64,000 nucleotides of DNA from Bifidobacterium aquikefiri (GCF_002259795.1 NZ_MWXA01000007.1:62001-126000); one strand, 5' to 3'. Shown: positions 15,841 through 24,069, numbered from the stretch's first letter. The notes: a model not told the origin generated them from the sequence alone. Numbers and translations are program-made.

Positions 15841-17619
15841 TCAGACTGCTGCGGCTGCGTTCTCGGCCTTGGCGCTTTGACGATGTGCGCGCAGACCAAT
15901 GATGGTGACAATTGTTCCCACGATCAGGAAGAGCGCGATGCCGATGCCGCCGGTGTATGGCAGGTTGGCCAGGGTCTTGAGCGTGTTGCCAACGGTGACC
16001 ACCGTGTCGTTCGCGGTGAGCCAGGTGTTGCTCGTGCCATCAAGCTCGTATGCTACGGATGCGAGGGTTTCGGTGTTCACATCGAAGCTTGGATTGATCT
16101 GCACCGTGAACTCAGGGATCTTGTAGTAGTCGGTCGGAGCCGCCTTCTCAGTGAAGACGAACTCTCCAGCCGCAACGCCATAGATCTTGAACACGCCGGT
16201 AGATGCAACTGACTTGACGTCTTCCACGATGTTGGCGTTCGCTGTGATTTCAGCTGGCGTGGCCAGACGGTAGGTGTCACCTGATGTCCAATAGAACTTC
16301 AGATTCGAAGCCTTGCCCGCACGCTTCACATTGAAGGTGGCATCTGCGAGTTTCACTACGTTGTCGGCCTTGTCAACCTTCTCAAGATTGATGCCGAAGG
16401 TGGCAAACTCGGCAGTGTCGCCATCATTTGTTGACGTGGTGGTGGGGTCTTCGTAAGTGACCGTGTTCTTGTTGGCGTCGTTGCTTGTGGCATTATCCGT
16501 TGCGTAGGTTCCAACGGCCTGGTTGTTGATGGTCGCCGTGTAGGTGATGCGGATAAGGTCTCCTGCTTTGACAGGTATGTTGTCGTCCCTGCCAGGCACC
16601 TTGGAGAGGTTCTCCCACTTGTCTTCATTCTCACTGTTGGCAAAGGCGTAGAGTGTCTCCAGACCCTTGATGGTCAGAACCTTGCCGGTAGACGCATCAT
16701 AGGTGATGCTGTTTTCGGGGAGTCGGTCGGCGACATCAACGGTGCTGGTGCCTACGAAGATCTTGATGCTCGCAGCGGTCGGAGGGTCCAGCGCAGCAGG
16801 GAAGGTATCCACGATGGTGCTGTTCCAAGAGGTCTGATCCGCCGTAACGCTCGGCACCTTGAAGGTGATTTCGTAGTCGACCGTGTCACCGATGTTGAAG
16901 CCTTTGCCGCCACCGACAATGGTCTTGCTGACGATGCTGGTGTCATTCTTCAGCGTCGCCACACCCAGTGCTGGCTTGGCACCCTGGCCGACATCAGCAA
17001 AGTCCACGAACTTCTCTGTCGTGGCGTTCCACGCCTTCGTGCCGACGATGATCGGCAGCGACTTTGCAGCAGCGTCGCTGTTGGAATCGACGATCAGGTA
17101 CAGGCCAGTCGTCAGACCGGTGAACTCCCATGGGCCAGATCCGGTCGGAGACTTCTCGACGTAATCAGTTTCGTTTACCTCCGCAGCGAGGCTCTGGGCA
17201 AAGAGCTGCAGCTTACCGGCGTATGGCGTCACTGCCGAAGCGGTGTCGTCAGTAAGAGGCGTACTGGAATAGCCCAGCCAGTTCGCCGCAACCCATCCGA
17301 GAGGATTGGTTTCATCCAAAGCCGCATCCGCTCCGGCAGCCTTCGCCGCCGCGACCAGATCAGCCAGAGCGTTGGTGTTGCTGTGGGCCTTGATTGTTAC
17401 GCCGTCCAAGTCACCTGCGGCATCGAATTTGGTCGATTCATACTCGCCGATCAGATACGCCTTGAGCGATGTTCCTGACGCCTCCTCATTCTGATTGACG
17501 GTGATGGTCGCGTTGGTGGTGTCCGCCTGCGCAGTGTTGGTGAAGGCTAGTCCCGCCAGCGCAAGAGAGGCAGCAACCGCTATGCCGGTTACCCTCTTCA
17601 CACTTCTCTTCGTAAACAT
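15841..17619 (-). CDS. Major pilin subunit (fimbrial shaft, LPYTG-anchored)
   Basis: A 592-residue precursor. Signal peptide of about 32 residues ending NTAQA. The middle holds isopeptide-type pilin domains (for example DTVDYEITFKVPS). A Cna-B domain near 400-540 has LEKVDKA at its start and the E-box FTEKAAPTDYY. The LPYTGG sorting signal begins near residue 553, followed by a membrane span and a short RAHR-containing tail. Length and domain order fit bifidobacterial/actinomycete FimA-like shaft pilins. No clear YPK pilin motif was seen, so the acceptor lysine is unassigned. It is the first gene of the pilus locus, with an AAGGA ribosome site and a TTGACA promoter upstream. Confidence 0.93.
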   Translation of the reverse strand: MFTKRSVKRVTGIAVAASLALAGLAFTNTAQADTTNATITVNQNEEASGTSLKAYLIGEYESTKFDAAGDLDGVTIKAHSNTNALADLVAAAKAAGADAALDETNPLGWVAANWLGYSSTPLTDDTASAVTPYAGKLQLFAQSLAAEVNETDYVEKSPTGSGPWEFTGLTTGLYLIVDSNSDAAAKSLPIIVGTKAWNATTEKFVDFADVGQGAKPALGVATLKNDTSIVSKTIVGGGKGFNIGDTVDYEITFKVPSVTADQTSWNSTIVDTFPAALDPPTAASIKIFVGTSTVDVADRLPENSITYDASTGKVLTIKGLETLYAFANSENEDKWENLSKVPGRDDNIPVKAGDLIRITYTATINNQAVGTYATDNATSNDANKNTVTYEDPTTTSTNDGDTAEFATFGINLEKVDKADNVVKLADATFNVKRAGKASNLKFYWTSGDTYRLATPAEITANANIVEDVKSVASTGVFKIYGVAAGEFVFTEKAAPTDYYKIPEFTVQINPSFDVNTETLASVAYELDGTSNTWLTANDTVVTVGNTLKTLANLPYTGGIGIALFLIVGTIVTIIGLRAHRQSAKAENAAAAV

Positions 17620-17830
17620 GGTAGTGATTCCTTATAGTGTTAGTCGAAACAATATGTTGTCGAATTGTATTGTTGTCGAAACGCTTGGCGTGCCTGACTA
17701 CCTCACACGACTCTTCGCTTCTCCATATACGGCCCCCTCTGAACTACACGCGCCTCTTCATGGTGAAGAGAGCAGAAACTGTTCACCCCCCACTGAAGAC
17801 ACACTTTGAGAGAATCGAGATACGCTATAC

Positions 17831-17859
17831 ACAATAACCAGTGTTATACATAGTGTCAA
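17831..17859 (-). promoter_or_regulatory. Promoter of the pilus locus
   Basis: On the minus strand TTGACA (17854-17859) and TATTGT (17831-17836) are separated by exactly 17 bases. This leaves an untranslated leader of about 200 bases before the major pilin ATG. The 17620-17997 gap between divergent genes holds no gene. Confidence 0.65.
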
Positions 17860-17880
17860 ACTATGATCTAACTGTTCAGT

Positions 17881-17939
17881 TCTCAGCTGAGAGCATCTTG
17901 TGAAACCTGAGTTCTTGTTTTTTATACGCACTATATAAT
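17881..17939 (+). promoter_or_regulatory. Palindrome and -10 element before the 300-residue gene
   Basis: A perfect 12-bp palindrome, TCTCAGCTGAGA (17881-17892), lies between the divergent pilin promoter and a consensus TATAAT (17934-17939) that faces the plus-strand gene at 17998. No good -35 hexamer is seen, which would fit activator dependence. The palindrome is a candidate operator shared by both directions. Confidence 0.45.
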
Positions 17940-17997
17940 TTATCTAATCGGTCAGTCAGCCAATCATCACCATCATTCACCGAAACGAGGAGGCAGC

Positions 17998-18900
17998 ATG
18001 GCAACCGAACGGCTCAATACCGCATTGCGGCAACAATATCAGGCATTCTCAGAGTCAGGCGTAGATGCGAATGGGAGCTTCGCACCCTATGAGGCGGCGG
18101 TTGCATATGCCGTGCTTTCAGGTGCCTGCCTTGAAGGGTGCCTGAACCATGTCGACACGCTTGTCTCAGGCGGTGTTGTGGGCGTGAACCAGCGTCTGAG
18201 TCTTGGCGAGATAGTTAAGCTCACGGAGGGTTTGCAGGGAGCGGATGCATTTTCTTCCGCTGTGGCAAGTGGGCGGGATGCGCTTGCACCATATACGTCG
18301 AGCTGGGATAAGGAGATCAATTCGCCCTCTGAGTTCAGCGGCATCAATGCGGACTCATATCGGGTGTTGCAGAGCAAGAGCAGCGGAACATTCCGAGATT
18401 GCCACTTCGGTACGCTTGAATACCGGATCGATACGAATACCGACACCACTCTTGAGCGATGCAGCGGCGGCTACATCGATATGGATATTCGCACATGCGC
18501 AGCGGTGGATGTGCGGGACAGCGTGTTCACGGTGCGCTCCACATTTGGTGTCAGTACCGGTCGTGATGTTGACATTGCCGTCACGTCGCAGTATCTCGAC
18601 ATTGACATCAGCACCTGCAACTGGTTCCAATTCACGATGAACAACTATCTCAACGGGAGCACGCTGCCCATCATGGGCATCACCGTGAAGGTCTCCTCTG
18701 CGAATCCAGACCACTGCCACGCATTGCGATTGCCCTTGCACGGAGCCAATGGCGAGGACCTGCACTATTACGTCACGGGCGACACACCCACCATCACCGG
18801 CGATCTGGCTGACCATATCGTTCCCGGATGGCAGGCGGGGGCTGTGGAAATCAAAGTGACCCTAGGCACCGGGGCTCCATTGGAACTTCGCGCGCGGTAA
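17998..18900 (+). CDS. Uncharacterised 300-residue protein, beta-rich C-terminal half
   Basis: I do not recognise this family. It has a strong AGGAGG ribosome site 5-8 bases before the ATG. No signal peptide or membrane span. The first ~120 residues are helix-like (FAPYEAAVAYAVLSGACLEG). The centre (~135-215) has short strand-like repeats with recurring Cys (FRDCHF, LERCSGGYIDMDI, RTCAAVDVRDS, DIDISTCNWFQF) that could form a small beta-solenoid; this is a guess from periodicity. It is divergent from the pilus locus. A deleted copy of its 3' part lies at 20525-20607, and a dispersed repeat follows at once, suggesting local rearrangement. Confidence 0.75.
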   Translation: MATERLNTALRQQYQAFSESGVDANGSFAPYEAAVAYAVLSGACLEGCLNHVDTLVSGGVVGVNQRLSLGEIVKLTEGLQGADAFSSAVASGRDALAPYTSSWDKEINSPSEFSGINADSYRVLQSKSSGTFRDCHFGTLEYRIDTNTDTTLERCSGGYIDMDIRTCAAVDVRDSVFTVRSTFGVSTGRDVDIAVTSQYLDIDISTCNWFQFTMNNYLNGSTLPIMGITVKVSSANPDHCHALRLPLHGANGEDLHYYVTGDTPTITGDLADHIVPGWQAGAVEIKVTLGTGAPLELRAR

Positions 18901-18940
18901 GGGGCTTGCTGCGCCATCCCGAGCGCCACACTCTCCCCCA

Positions 18941-19079
18941 CGTCATCCCGAGCGGAGCGCAGTGGAGCCGAGGGATCTTTGCACTTGGCACCCAGGGGGT
19001 GGGATCCCTCCCTTCGACTCACTGCGTTCGCTCAGGGCAAGCTGACTACGGCGCTACGCGCCTTCGCTCGAGATGACAG
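18941..19079. repeat. Composite dispersed repeat, copy b
   Basis: It begins CGTCATCCCGAGCGGAGCG and carries a GAGGGATCT ... GGGATCCCTC inverted core. It ends in CGCTCGAGATGACAG with one further decayed tail unit to about 19110. It is nearly identical to copy c (21463-21600), including the non-palindromic middle (TTTGCACTTGGCACCCA), so these two are recent relatives. Confidence 0.88.
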
Positions 19080-19171
19080 TTCAAGCTAGCGCCTTCGCTC
19101 GGAGTGATAGTGCCGGAACGCGTAGGAAAAACTCAGCGCCAATACCTCAATACCGTTGTGCAACGTTGCGG

Positions 19172-19897
19172 CTAGTATTCACTGATTTCATCTGAAATCT
19201 GCTGAAGATACTGAACAGAGCCGGAGCGCATATCAAGAGAATATTCCGGCCCCAGCGGATGTTGACGATCAATTTCCAAGGGAGATACGCCAGCTTTCCG
19301 CATCATCGCCCGTTCGACAAGCGCGGCAAAAAGAGGACATGATGCCTGTCGGAGAAGATCACATTGTCTGGGTGAGTTATCCATCATTTTCCCCGACCAG
19401 TAATTTAGCTGACTCGTAAGCGCTCTATCGAGAATTATGGCCGATGCCTCAGCAGCGAGGCAAAAGAAATCATCAGCTGTGAAAACTGTGTATGGCAGAG
19501 CATCAAGTTCATCTTCATTCAGTTGTGCATATAACTTACGATCATTACTCAGCAAGTAATCACAGCGACCCTCCACTGCAGCAGCGTGCACATGCAAGTC
19601 ACCAGGATCAGCGCCTACAAAGGTCTTACCGGCCTTCACACAATCATAATCTGTTATTACTTGTGTGATTTCCTGTATCTGCTGTCTGATACCAGTGATT
19701 TGGCCACCCGATAATTCCGGCCTGTTATCGCGTATGTGAGCAATCGTTTCCGCGAAAACGTCTTCCGTTGAATACAACTGAAATAAGGGGCCAGCTTGGT
19801 AAAAAGCATAAAGCCAGTCCCTTTGAGTCTTGCTATATAAGATGTTTGCGTCTACAAATACTCTCTGCACAATAGGAGATGATATCCCAACCCCCAC
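19172..19897 (-). CDS. PIN-domain protein, probable toxin of a toxin-antitoxin pair
   Basis: About 241 residues from a GTG at 19897. A second GTG gives VQRVFVDANI and may be the true start, since PIN proteins usually begin just before this motif. PIN hallmarks: first acidic site VFVDANILYS, a middle acidic region (STEDVFAETIAH), DPGDLHVHAAA and the closing YLLSNDRKL. PIN proteins are Mg-dependent ribonucleases, often VapC-like toxins. It is longer than a typical VapC (~130 residues), with an extra ~100-residue C-terminal region. It lies 28 bp after the HTH gene in the same direction. The family is clear; toxicity is inferred from the arrangement. Confidence 0.8.
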   Translation of the reverse strand: MGVGISSPIVQRVFVDANILYSKTQRDWLYAFYQAGPLFQLYSTEDVFAETIAHIRDNRPELSGGQITGIRQQIQEITQVITDYDCVKAGKTFVGADPGDLHVHAAAVEGRCDYLLSNDRKLYAQLNEDELDALPYTVFTADDFFCLAAEASAIILDRALTSQLNYWSGKMMDNSPRQCDLLRQASCPLFAALVERAMMRKAGVSPLEIDRQHPLGPEYSLDMRSGSVQYLQQISDEISEY

Positions 19898-19925
19898 TAC
19901 CGTCGATGACTCTACTTATTCGAAC

Positions 19926-20363
19926 TTATTCGAGTGCGTCGAGCTCTTTGCGCAGGGCCTCGAAGGCGGCAACTTTTTTGGCACGTTGAACATCTCGTAA
20001 CTTCAGCACATCGCTTGTCTCAAAGCGCTTCTGCTTACCGACTCTTCTGAACGATGTACCATGCTCCTTTGCCCATTTAAGAAATGTTGGGCGAGAAATA
20101 CCCAACATGTCTGCAGCAGTGTTGGCCGATATCTCTTTGGGCGTGGTCGATATGGACACACGCGTACCTTTGCCCAACGCTTCAAGAACATTAAGAATCA
20201 ATAACGATACTTCGTGATTGAGCTCAACAGTCCGCCCATTGGCCATCAGCGCAAGATCGGAACGTATGTCCCCAACATCATTCATCACTTGGGAAACACT
20301 GCGCGCCATCGCCTCGTTATCGACGAGAAGTTCTAATGTATCAGTTCTGTCTAGGACCTCCAT
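19926..20363 (-). CDS. HTH (excisionase/MerR-like) DNA-binding protein, probable antitoxin
   Basis: 145 residues using the ATG at 20363, which is 7 bases after AAAGGATG; an ATG at 20372 overlaps that site and is less likely. A helix-turn-helix near 90-130 (ISANTAADMLGISRPTFLKWA, then FRRVGKQKRFETSDVL) is of the excisionase/Xis-like binding type found in antitoxins paired with PIN toxins. The N-terminal half may be a dimerisation or toxin-contact region. It precedes the PIN gene, the usual antitoxin-first order, and probably represses its own promoter. Confidence 0.78.
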   Translation of the reverse strand: MEVLDRTDTLELLVDNEAMARSVSQVMNDVGDIRSDLALMANGRTVELNHEVSLLILNVLEALGKGTRVSISTTPKEISANTAADMLGISRPTFLKWAKEHGTSFRRVGKQKRFETSDVLKLRDVQRAKKVAAFEALRKELDALE

Positions 20364-20524
20364 AACGAACATCCTTTCTATACAATTGTGATGATTCTTT
20401 TATAACCTGGATCTATTTACACAAGAGTAAGCTGATATTCCATATTTTTCCTTTTCATATTACAGATAATACAGTAACCCTATTACTAAAAAAGGTAAAT
20501 GCTCTCTTTATCAAAGGAACGGTT

Positions 20525-20607
20525 ACAGCGTGTTCACGGTGCGTTCCACATTTGGAACTTCGAGCACGGTAAGCCGCTTGCTGCGCCATCCCGAGCGCAG
20601 CGCGGGG
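20525..20607 (+). pseudogene. Internally deleted remnant of the 17998-18900 gene
   Basis: 20525-20555 matches 18519-18549 (ACAGCGTGTTCACGGTGCG...), then jumps to match 18884 onward (AACTTCG.GC.CGGTAAG, then CTGCGCCATCCCGAGCG), past the stop codon. The junction is at TTGG, which occurs at both ends of the missing ~335 bases (18545-18548 and 18880-18883). A few substitutions have accumulated. The rest of 20364-20720 holds no gene; a GGCGATG/CATCGCC inverted repeat sits at 20641-20663. Confidence 0.8.
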
Positions 20608-20676
20608 GTAGCAAGGTGCACTAGGATTATCACCATGGACGGCGATGCTGGCGTTACATCGCCTGAAGCTTAATTA

Positions 20677-20698
20677 TGTATTACATATATGTATTACA
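20677..20698 (+). promoter_or_regulatory. Direct-repeat operator before small toxin-antitoxin pair
   Basis: TGTATTACA occurs twice (20677-20685 and 20690-20698), 13 bases apart. The two copies enclose the palindrome TACATATATGTA. This lies 22 bases before the first gene of the pair. Paired short sites of this kind are typical targets of ribbon-helix-helix antitoxins; binding is inferred. Confidence 0.55.
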
Positions 20699-20720
20699 AT
20701 ATTAGAAGTGGAAAGATTTC

Positions 20721-21002
20721 ATGCACGAGGAGAATGACCTGGCAGTCCACCCACGGGTTCGCGAGCGACATCCCGAGATCAAGGAGGAGGATGTGCTTGC
20801 CGCTTGGAGATCCGCACTGCTCTCCGCTCCCAGGATGAACGGTACAGGTTCGTGGATCACAGTCGGAGTAGATGGCCGGGGAAGGCTCCTGGAGATGGTG
20901 TCTGTTCGCAATGGTGAAGGGAAGTGGCTTGTCTATCATGCGATGACACCGCCTTCGAGGAAGACCATGAATGTATTGAAATCAGCAGGGAGGAAAGCAT
21001 GA
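20721..21002 (+). CDS. Small BrnT-like protein, probable toxin
   Basis: 93 residues, with GGAAAG upstream of the ATG. The pattern HPxIxEEDVLAAW ... GRGRLLEMVSV ... WLVYHAMTPPSRK resembles the small alpha/beta fold of BrnT/DUF4258-type or RelE-like ribonuclease toxins, but the match is by shape, not by diagnostic residues. The stop overlaps the start of the next gene by four bases (ATGA), so the two are translationally coupled. Toxin-first order occurs in brnT-brnA type pairs. Confidence 0.6.
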   Translation: MHEENDLAVHPRVRERHPEIKEEDVLAAWRSALLSAPRMNGTGSWITVGVDGRGRLLEMVSVRNGEGKWLVYHAMTPPSRKTMNVLKSAGRKA

Positions 21003-21265
21003 ACCGCGAGGAAATCAACAGGATGTTCGGCGTGACCGATCAGCAGCTCGACTCCATGGCTGAGGAATACGAGAACGGCACATGGAAGGGTCATGTCGGA
21101 CTCGTCAAGCCGGGACGCCCTAGAGTGTTCGACGAAGAGTTGGAGACTATTTCGTTCCGCATCCCCAAGTCTCGTGTGGAGGAAATCGACAGGAGCGCAA
21201 AAGCTCGTGGCGAGTCCCGCTCCCAATTCCTGCGCCGCACCATTGACCAAGCACTGCCGGTCTGA
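20999..21265 (+). CDS. Ribbon-helix-helix antitoxin-like protein
   Basis: 88 residues. The ATG at 20999 lies in the ATGA overlap with the preceding gene; longer forms opening upstream run through the toxin gene and are rejected. The C-terminal half is a ribbon-helix-helix: strand ETISFRIPK, helix VEEIDRSAKARG, helix SRSQFLRRTIDQAL. The N-terminal half (FGVTDQQLDSMAEEYENGTWKG) resembles the toxin-binding arm of CopG/BrnA-like antitoxins. It probably binds the TGTATTACA repeats upstream. Confidence 0.8.
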   Translation: MNREEINRMFGVTDQQLDSMAEEYENGTWKGHVGLVKPGRPRVFDEELETISFRIPKSRVEEIDRSAKARGESRSQFLRRTIDQALPV

Positions 21266-21296
21266 CGTCGGTGCGCGCCACCCTCCCGTCACACCC

Positions 21297-21600
21297 CGAG
21301 CGGATCAGCCCCCCACGTCATCTCGAACCTGCCTTTCCCCGTCATCCCGAGCGGGCACACATCCTTCCCGTCATCCCGAGCGGAGCGTAGCCCGTGCATC
21401 AATACCGTGCGCCACCCCCGTGCGCACCTTCTTCGTCATCCCGAGCGCCACTCTCCCCAACGTCATCCCGAGCGAAGCGCAGCGGAGCCGAGGGATCTTT
21501 GCACTTGGCACCCAATGGGGTGAGATCCCTCCCCTCGACTCACTTCGTTCGCTCAGGGCAGGCTGACTACGGCGCTACGCGCCTTCGCTCGAGATGACAG
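21297..21600. repeat. Composite dispersed repeat, copy c, with extra heads
   Basis: At least four loose heads of the form CGTCATCCCGAGCG (about 21341, 21370, 21437, 21463) precede a full element at 21463-21600 that is nearly identical to copy b. The tail CTCGAGATGACAG is 18 bases from the adk stop. 21266-21617 contains nothing else. Confidence 0.85.
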
Positions 21601-21617
21601 GATTGGGGTCTATCTCG

Positions 21618-22178
21618 CTACTTCAGAGCGGAAATGATGTTCTTTGAGATGGTTTCAACCTCGCCAACGCCGTCGACTTCGACCAGAGCGCCACGCTTTT
21701 TGTAGATTGCCAGCAATGGCTCAGTTTCATGGGCATAGACATCGAGCCGTTTGGCAATAATCTCAGGCGTATCGTCTGCGCGGCCCTCGATTTCGGCACG
21801 CTTCTTCATACGCTCAATCAAGACCTGGCGATCGGCGTTCAACGCGACGGCATGATCCAATGGTGTGCCTAGCTCTTCAAGAATTGTGTCAAGCGCTTCC
21901 ACCTGGGACGCGTTACGCGGGTATCCATCAAGGACCCAGCCGTTCTTCGCATCATCCTTGGCAAGGCGATCCTTCACAATTTTGTTGGTGAGCTCATCGG
22001 GAACAAGCAGCCCCTTGTCAATGAATGCCTTGGCTTCGAGTCCGAGCGGCGTTTCATTCTTCAGGTTGTAGCGGAAAATATCGCCTGTGGAGATGGCAGG
22101 AATGTTGAAATACTTGCTCAGCAGTTCGGCCTGTGTGCCCTTGCCAACGCCTTGTGGTCCCATGATCAGTAATCTCAT
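21618..22178 (-). CDS. adk: Adenylate kinase
   Basis: 186 residues. Converts ATP + AMP to 2 ADP in the cytosol. The P-loop GPQGVGKGTQ is at residues 7-16; the AMP-binding stretch is near 30-60 (STGDIFRYNLK). The DGYPRN motif gives the DGxPR arginine. The LID is short (RAEIEGRADDTPE), without zinc cysteines, as in many actinobacteria. The ATG at 22178 was chosen because the P-loop normally lies right after the start and AAGG lies upstream; an upstream ATG at 22214 adds an unconserved extension. It follows secY, but infA does not follow it here. Confidence 0.97.
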   Translation of the reverse strand: MRLLIMGPQGVGKGTQAELLSKYFNIPAISTGDIFRYNLKNETPLGLEAKAFIDKGLLVPDELTNKIVKDRLAKDDAKNGWVLDGYPRNASQVEALDTILEELGTPLDHAVALNADRQVLIERMKKRAEIEGRADDTPEIIAKRLDVYAHETEPLLAIYKKRGALVEVDGVGEVETISKNIISALK

Positions 22179-22415
22179 TGCTTTTACCTTTTCTCTTAAC
22201 GATGTTGAGTTCAACGGTTATTTTCGATGATATGTGGTTCACCGATGTTTAAATCCATGATGAATCAATTATTCAAGAATGCCGCAAACAGTATTGCCAC
22301 GCAAACAATCAATCAGCAGTTGAGCCAAGTACCAAAGTTCACAGACTCATAGGCGCATAACCCGATACATCCACAACCTGAGCATCACAGCCACATGCGC
22401 TGACTACTCATACAA

Positions 22416-22446
22416 CAATGCCCCGGCAACCATGGCCGGGGCATTG
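22416..22446 (-). terminator. Hairpin after secY
   Basis: A 12-bp perfect stem (CAATGCCCCGGC / GCCGGGGCATTG) with a 7-base loop, 6 bases after the secY stop. It has no strong T-run, yet its position and stability suggest a terminator that separates secY from adk. Confidence 0.65.
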
Positions 22447-22451
22447 AAAGA

Positions 22452-23783
22452 TCAGCCTTCCTTATGGTCGGTATCCTCGAAGAGGAATCCGGCATATTGG
22501 AACTGCTCGGTCTGAGCCTTAGCCTGACGGAGCGTATCCAAGCCGACACCCGCGATGATCAGAATCGTGGTGCCACCGAATGGAAGCTTGGTTCCAAGCT
22601 TCAGGCTCATGATCAGCACCGTAGGAATCAGGGCGACGAAGAGCAAATATACGGCACCAACCGTATTCAGACGATTCATAACATAATTCAGATATTGGCT
22701 GGTTGCTCGACCTGCACGAATACCCGGGATGAAGCCACCGTATTCCTTCATGTTGTCTGCGGTTTCGTCGGGGTTGAAGGTGATCGAGGTGTAGAAGAAG
22801 CAGAAGAATACAATCATCAACGCATAGAGGCAGATGTACCATACCGAGGTTGTGCTGGCAAGGTTGGTGTTAATCCACGAAACCCAGCTCTGCTCCGTGT
22901 TGCCGAATTGAGCGATAAGCGTTGGAATTGCGAGAATGGAAGATGCAAAGATTGGCGGAATAACACCAGACATATTGATCTTCAATGGCAGATAGGTTGA
23001 TGAACCACCGTATTGCTTGCGGCCGATCATGCGACGCGTGTATTGCACAGGAATGCGACGCTGGGCAAGTTCAACATAGACGACGAATACGAGGATAACG
23101 ATCAGCACACCAGTGATGATGCCGAACTTGGTCCAATTGCCGTTCTTGCCAGTGGTACCCCAACCGATGGCCCAGAGCTGTGGAAGGAAGCCGGAGCAGA
23201 TCGACATGAAGATCAGCACAGACATACCATTGCCGATGCCCTTCTCGGTGATGAGCTCTGCCATCCACATGATCAGACCAGTGCCACCAGTCATGATCAG
23301 AATCATGACGATCAGGTTCCATGGTGAAGAGTCAGGAATGACCTGGCCGGTGCAGGCATAATTGAAGAGCGCACCAGAACGTGCAGTGACCAGAATCGTG
23401 GTCGACTGCAGAACTGCCAGACCGATGGTCATGTAACGGGTGTACTGCGTGAGCTTTGCCTCGCCGGACTGCCCCTCTTTGTGCAGCGCCTCGAATCGAG
23501 GAATGACCACACGAAGCAGCTGAACCACGATGGAAGCGGTGATGTATGGCATGATGCCCAGCGCAAAGATGGAAAGCTGCAGGAGCGCGCCACCCGAGAA
23601 GAGGTTCACAAGACCGATGAAGTCTTCGCTGCCAGTCGACGTAATGCACTGCTGCACTACCTTGTAGTCAACGCCAGGTGTAGGTATGAACGAACCTATG
23701 CGATAGACGATAATGATTCCGAGGACGAAGAGGATTTTATTCCTCAACTCCTTCGTCCTAAAAGCTTGAATTAGCGTCCGCAC
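22452..23783 (-). CDS. secY: SecY, core channel of the Sec translocon
   Basis: 443 residues, ten membrane segments. Forms the protein-conducting channel with SecE/SecG. The start is the GTG at 23783: it follows AGGAGG by 6 bases and gives VRTLIQAFRTKELRNK, the conserved opening. The first transmembrane segment and plug region read GSFIPTPGVD. The cytoplasmic loop near RRIPVQYTRR is the ribosome/SecA docking region. It exports the pilins, PstS, the peptide-binding lipoprotein and the giant protein. It is separated from L15 by a terminator and a repeat, so it has its own promoter. Confidence 0.97.
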   Translation of the reverse strand: MRTLIQAFRTKELRNKILFVLGIIIVYRIGSFIPTPGVDYKVVQQCITSTGSEDFIGLVNLFSGGALLQLSIFALGIMPYITASIVVQLLRVVIPRFEALHKEGQSGEAKLTQYTRYMTIGLAVLQSTTILVTARSGALFNYACTGQVIPDSSPWNLIVMILIMTGGTGLIMWMAELITEKGIGNGMSVLIFMSICSGFLPQLWAIGWGTTGKNGNWTKFGIITGVLIVILVFVVYVELAQRRIPVQYTRRMIGRKQYGGSSTYLPLKINMSGVIPPIFASSILAIPTLIAQFGNTEQSWVSWINTNLASTTSVWYICLYALMIVFFCFFYTSITFNPDETADNMKEYGGFIPGIRAGRATSQYLNYVMNRLNTVGAVYLLFVALIPTVLIMSLKLGTKLPFGGTTILIIAGVGLDTLRQAKAQTEQFQYAGFLFEDTDHKEG

Positions 23784-23831
23784 CTGGATCCTCCTAAAGC
23801 ATTCTGAACGCACAGCGCATGATGCACCGAC

Positions 23832-23841
23832 ACACTAGTGT
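23832..23841. promoter_or_regulatory. Palindrome in secY upstream region
   Basis: ACACTAGTGT is a perfect 10-bp palindrome about 50 bases before the secY start. A possible -10, TACACT, overlaps it, but the -35 is weak. 23784-24307 holds no gene, only this, repeat copy d and the L15 terminator. Confidence 0.35.
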
Positions 23842-24069
23842 ATGAGTCTAGCCGAAAGTTCTGAATAACACACATACACATGATAATAAAATGACCCTTC
23901 GCGTTTTGACGGATGGGTTCACGCCGATTCGTGAATATCATCTGCCCGAATTATATCGAGCAAAGCATCCGTCAGCCCGAGCAGCCTCCGGTTATCCCGA
24001 GCAAACCCACCATCATGAACAAGCCCATCATCACGGACTAGTGTTCCTGCCAGCCACCAAACTAGTGTT

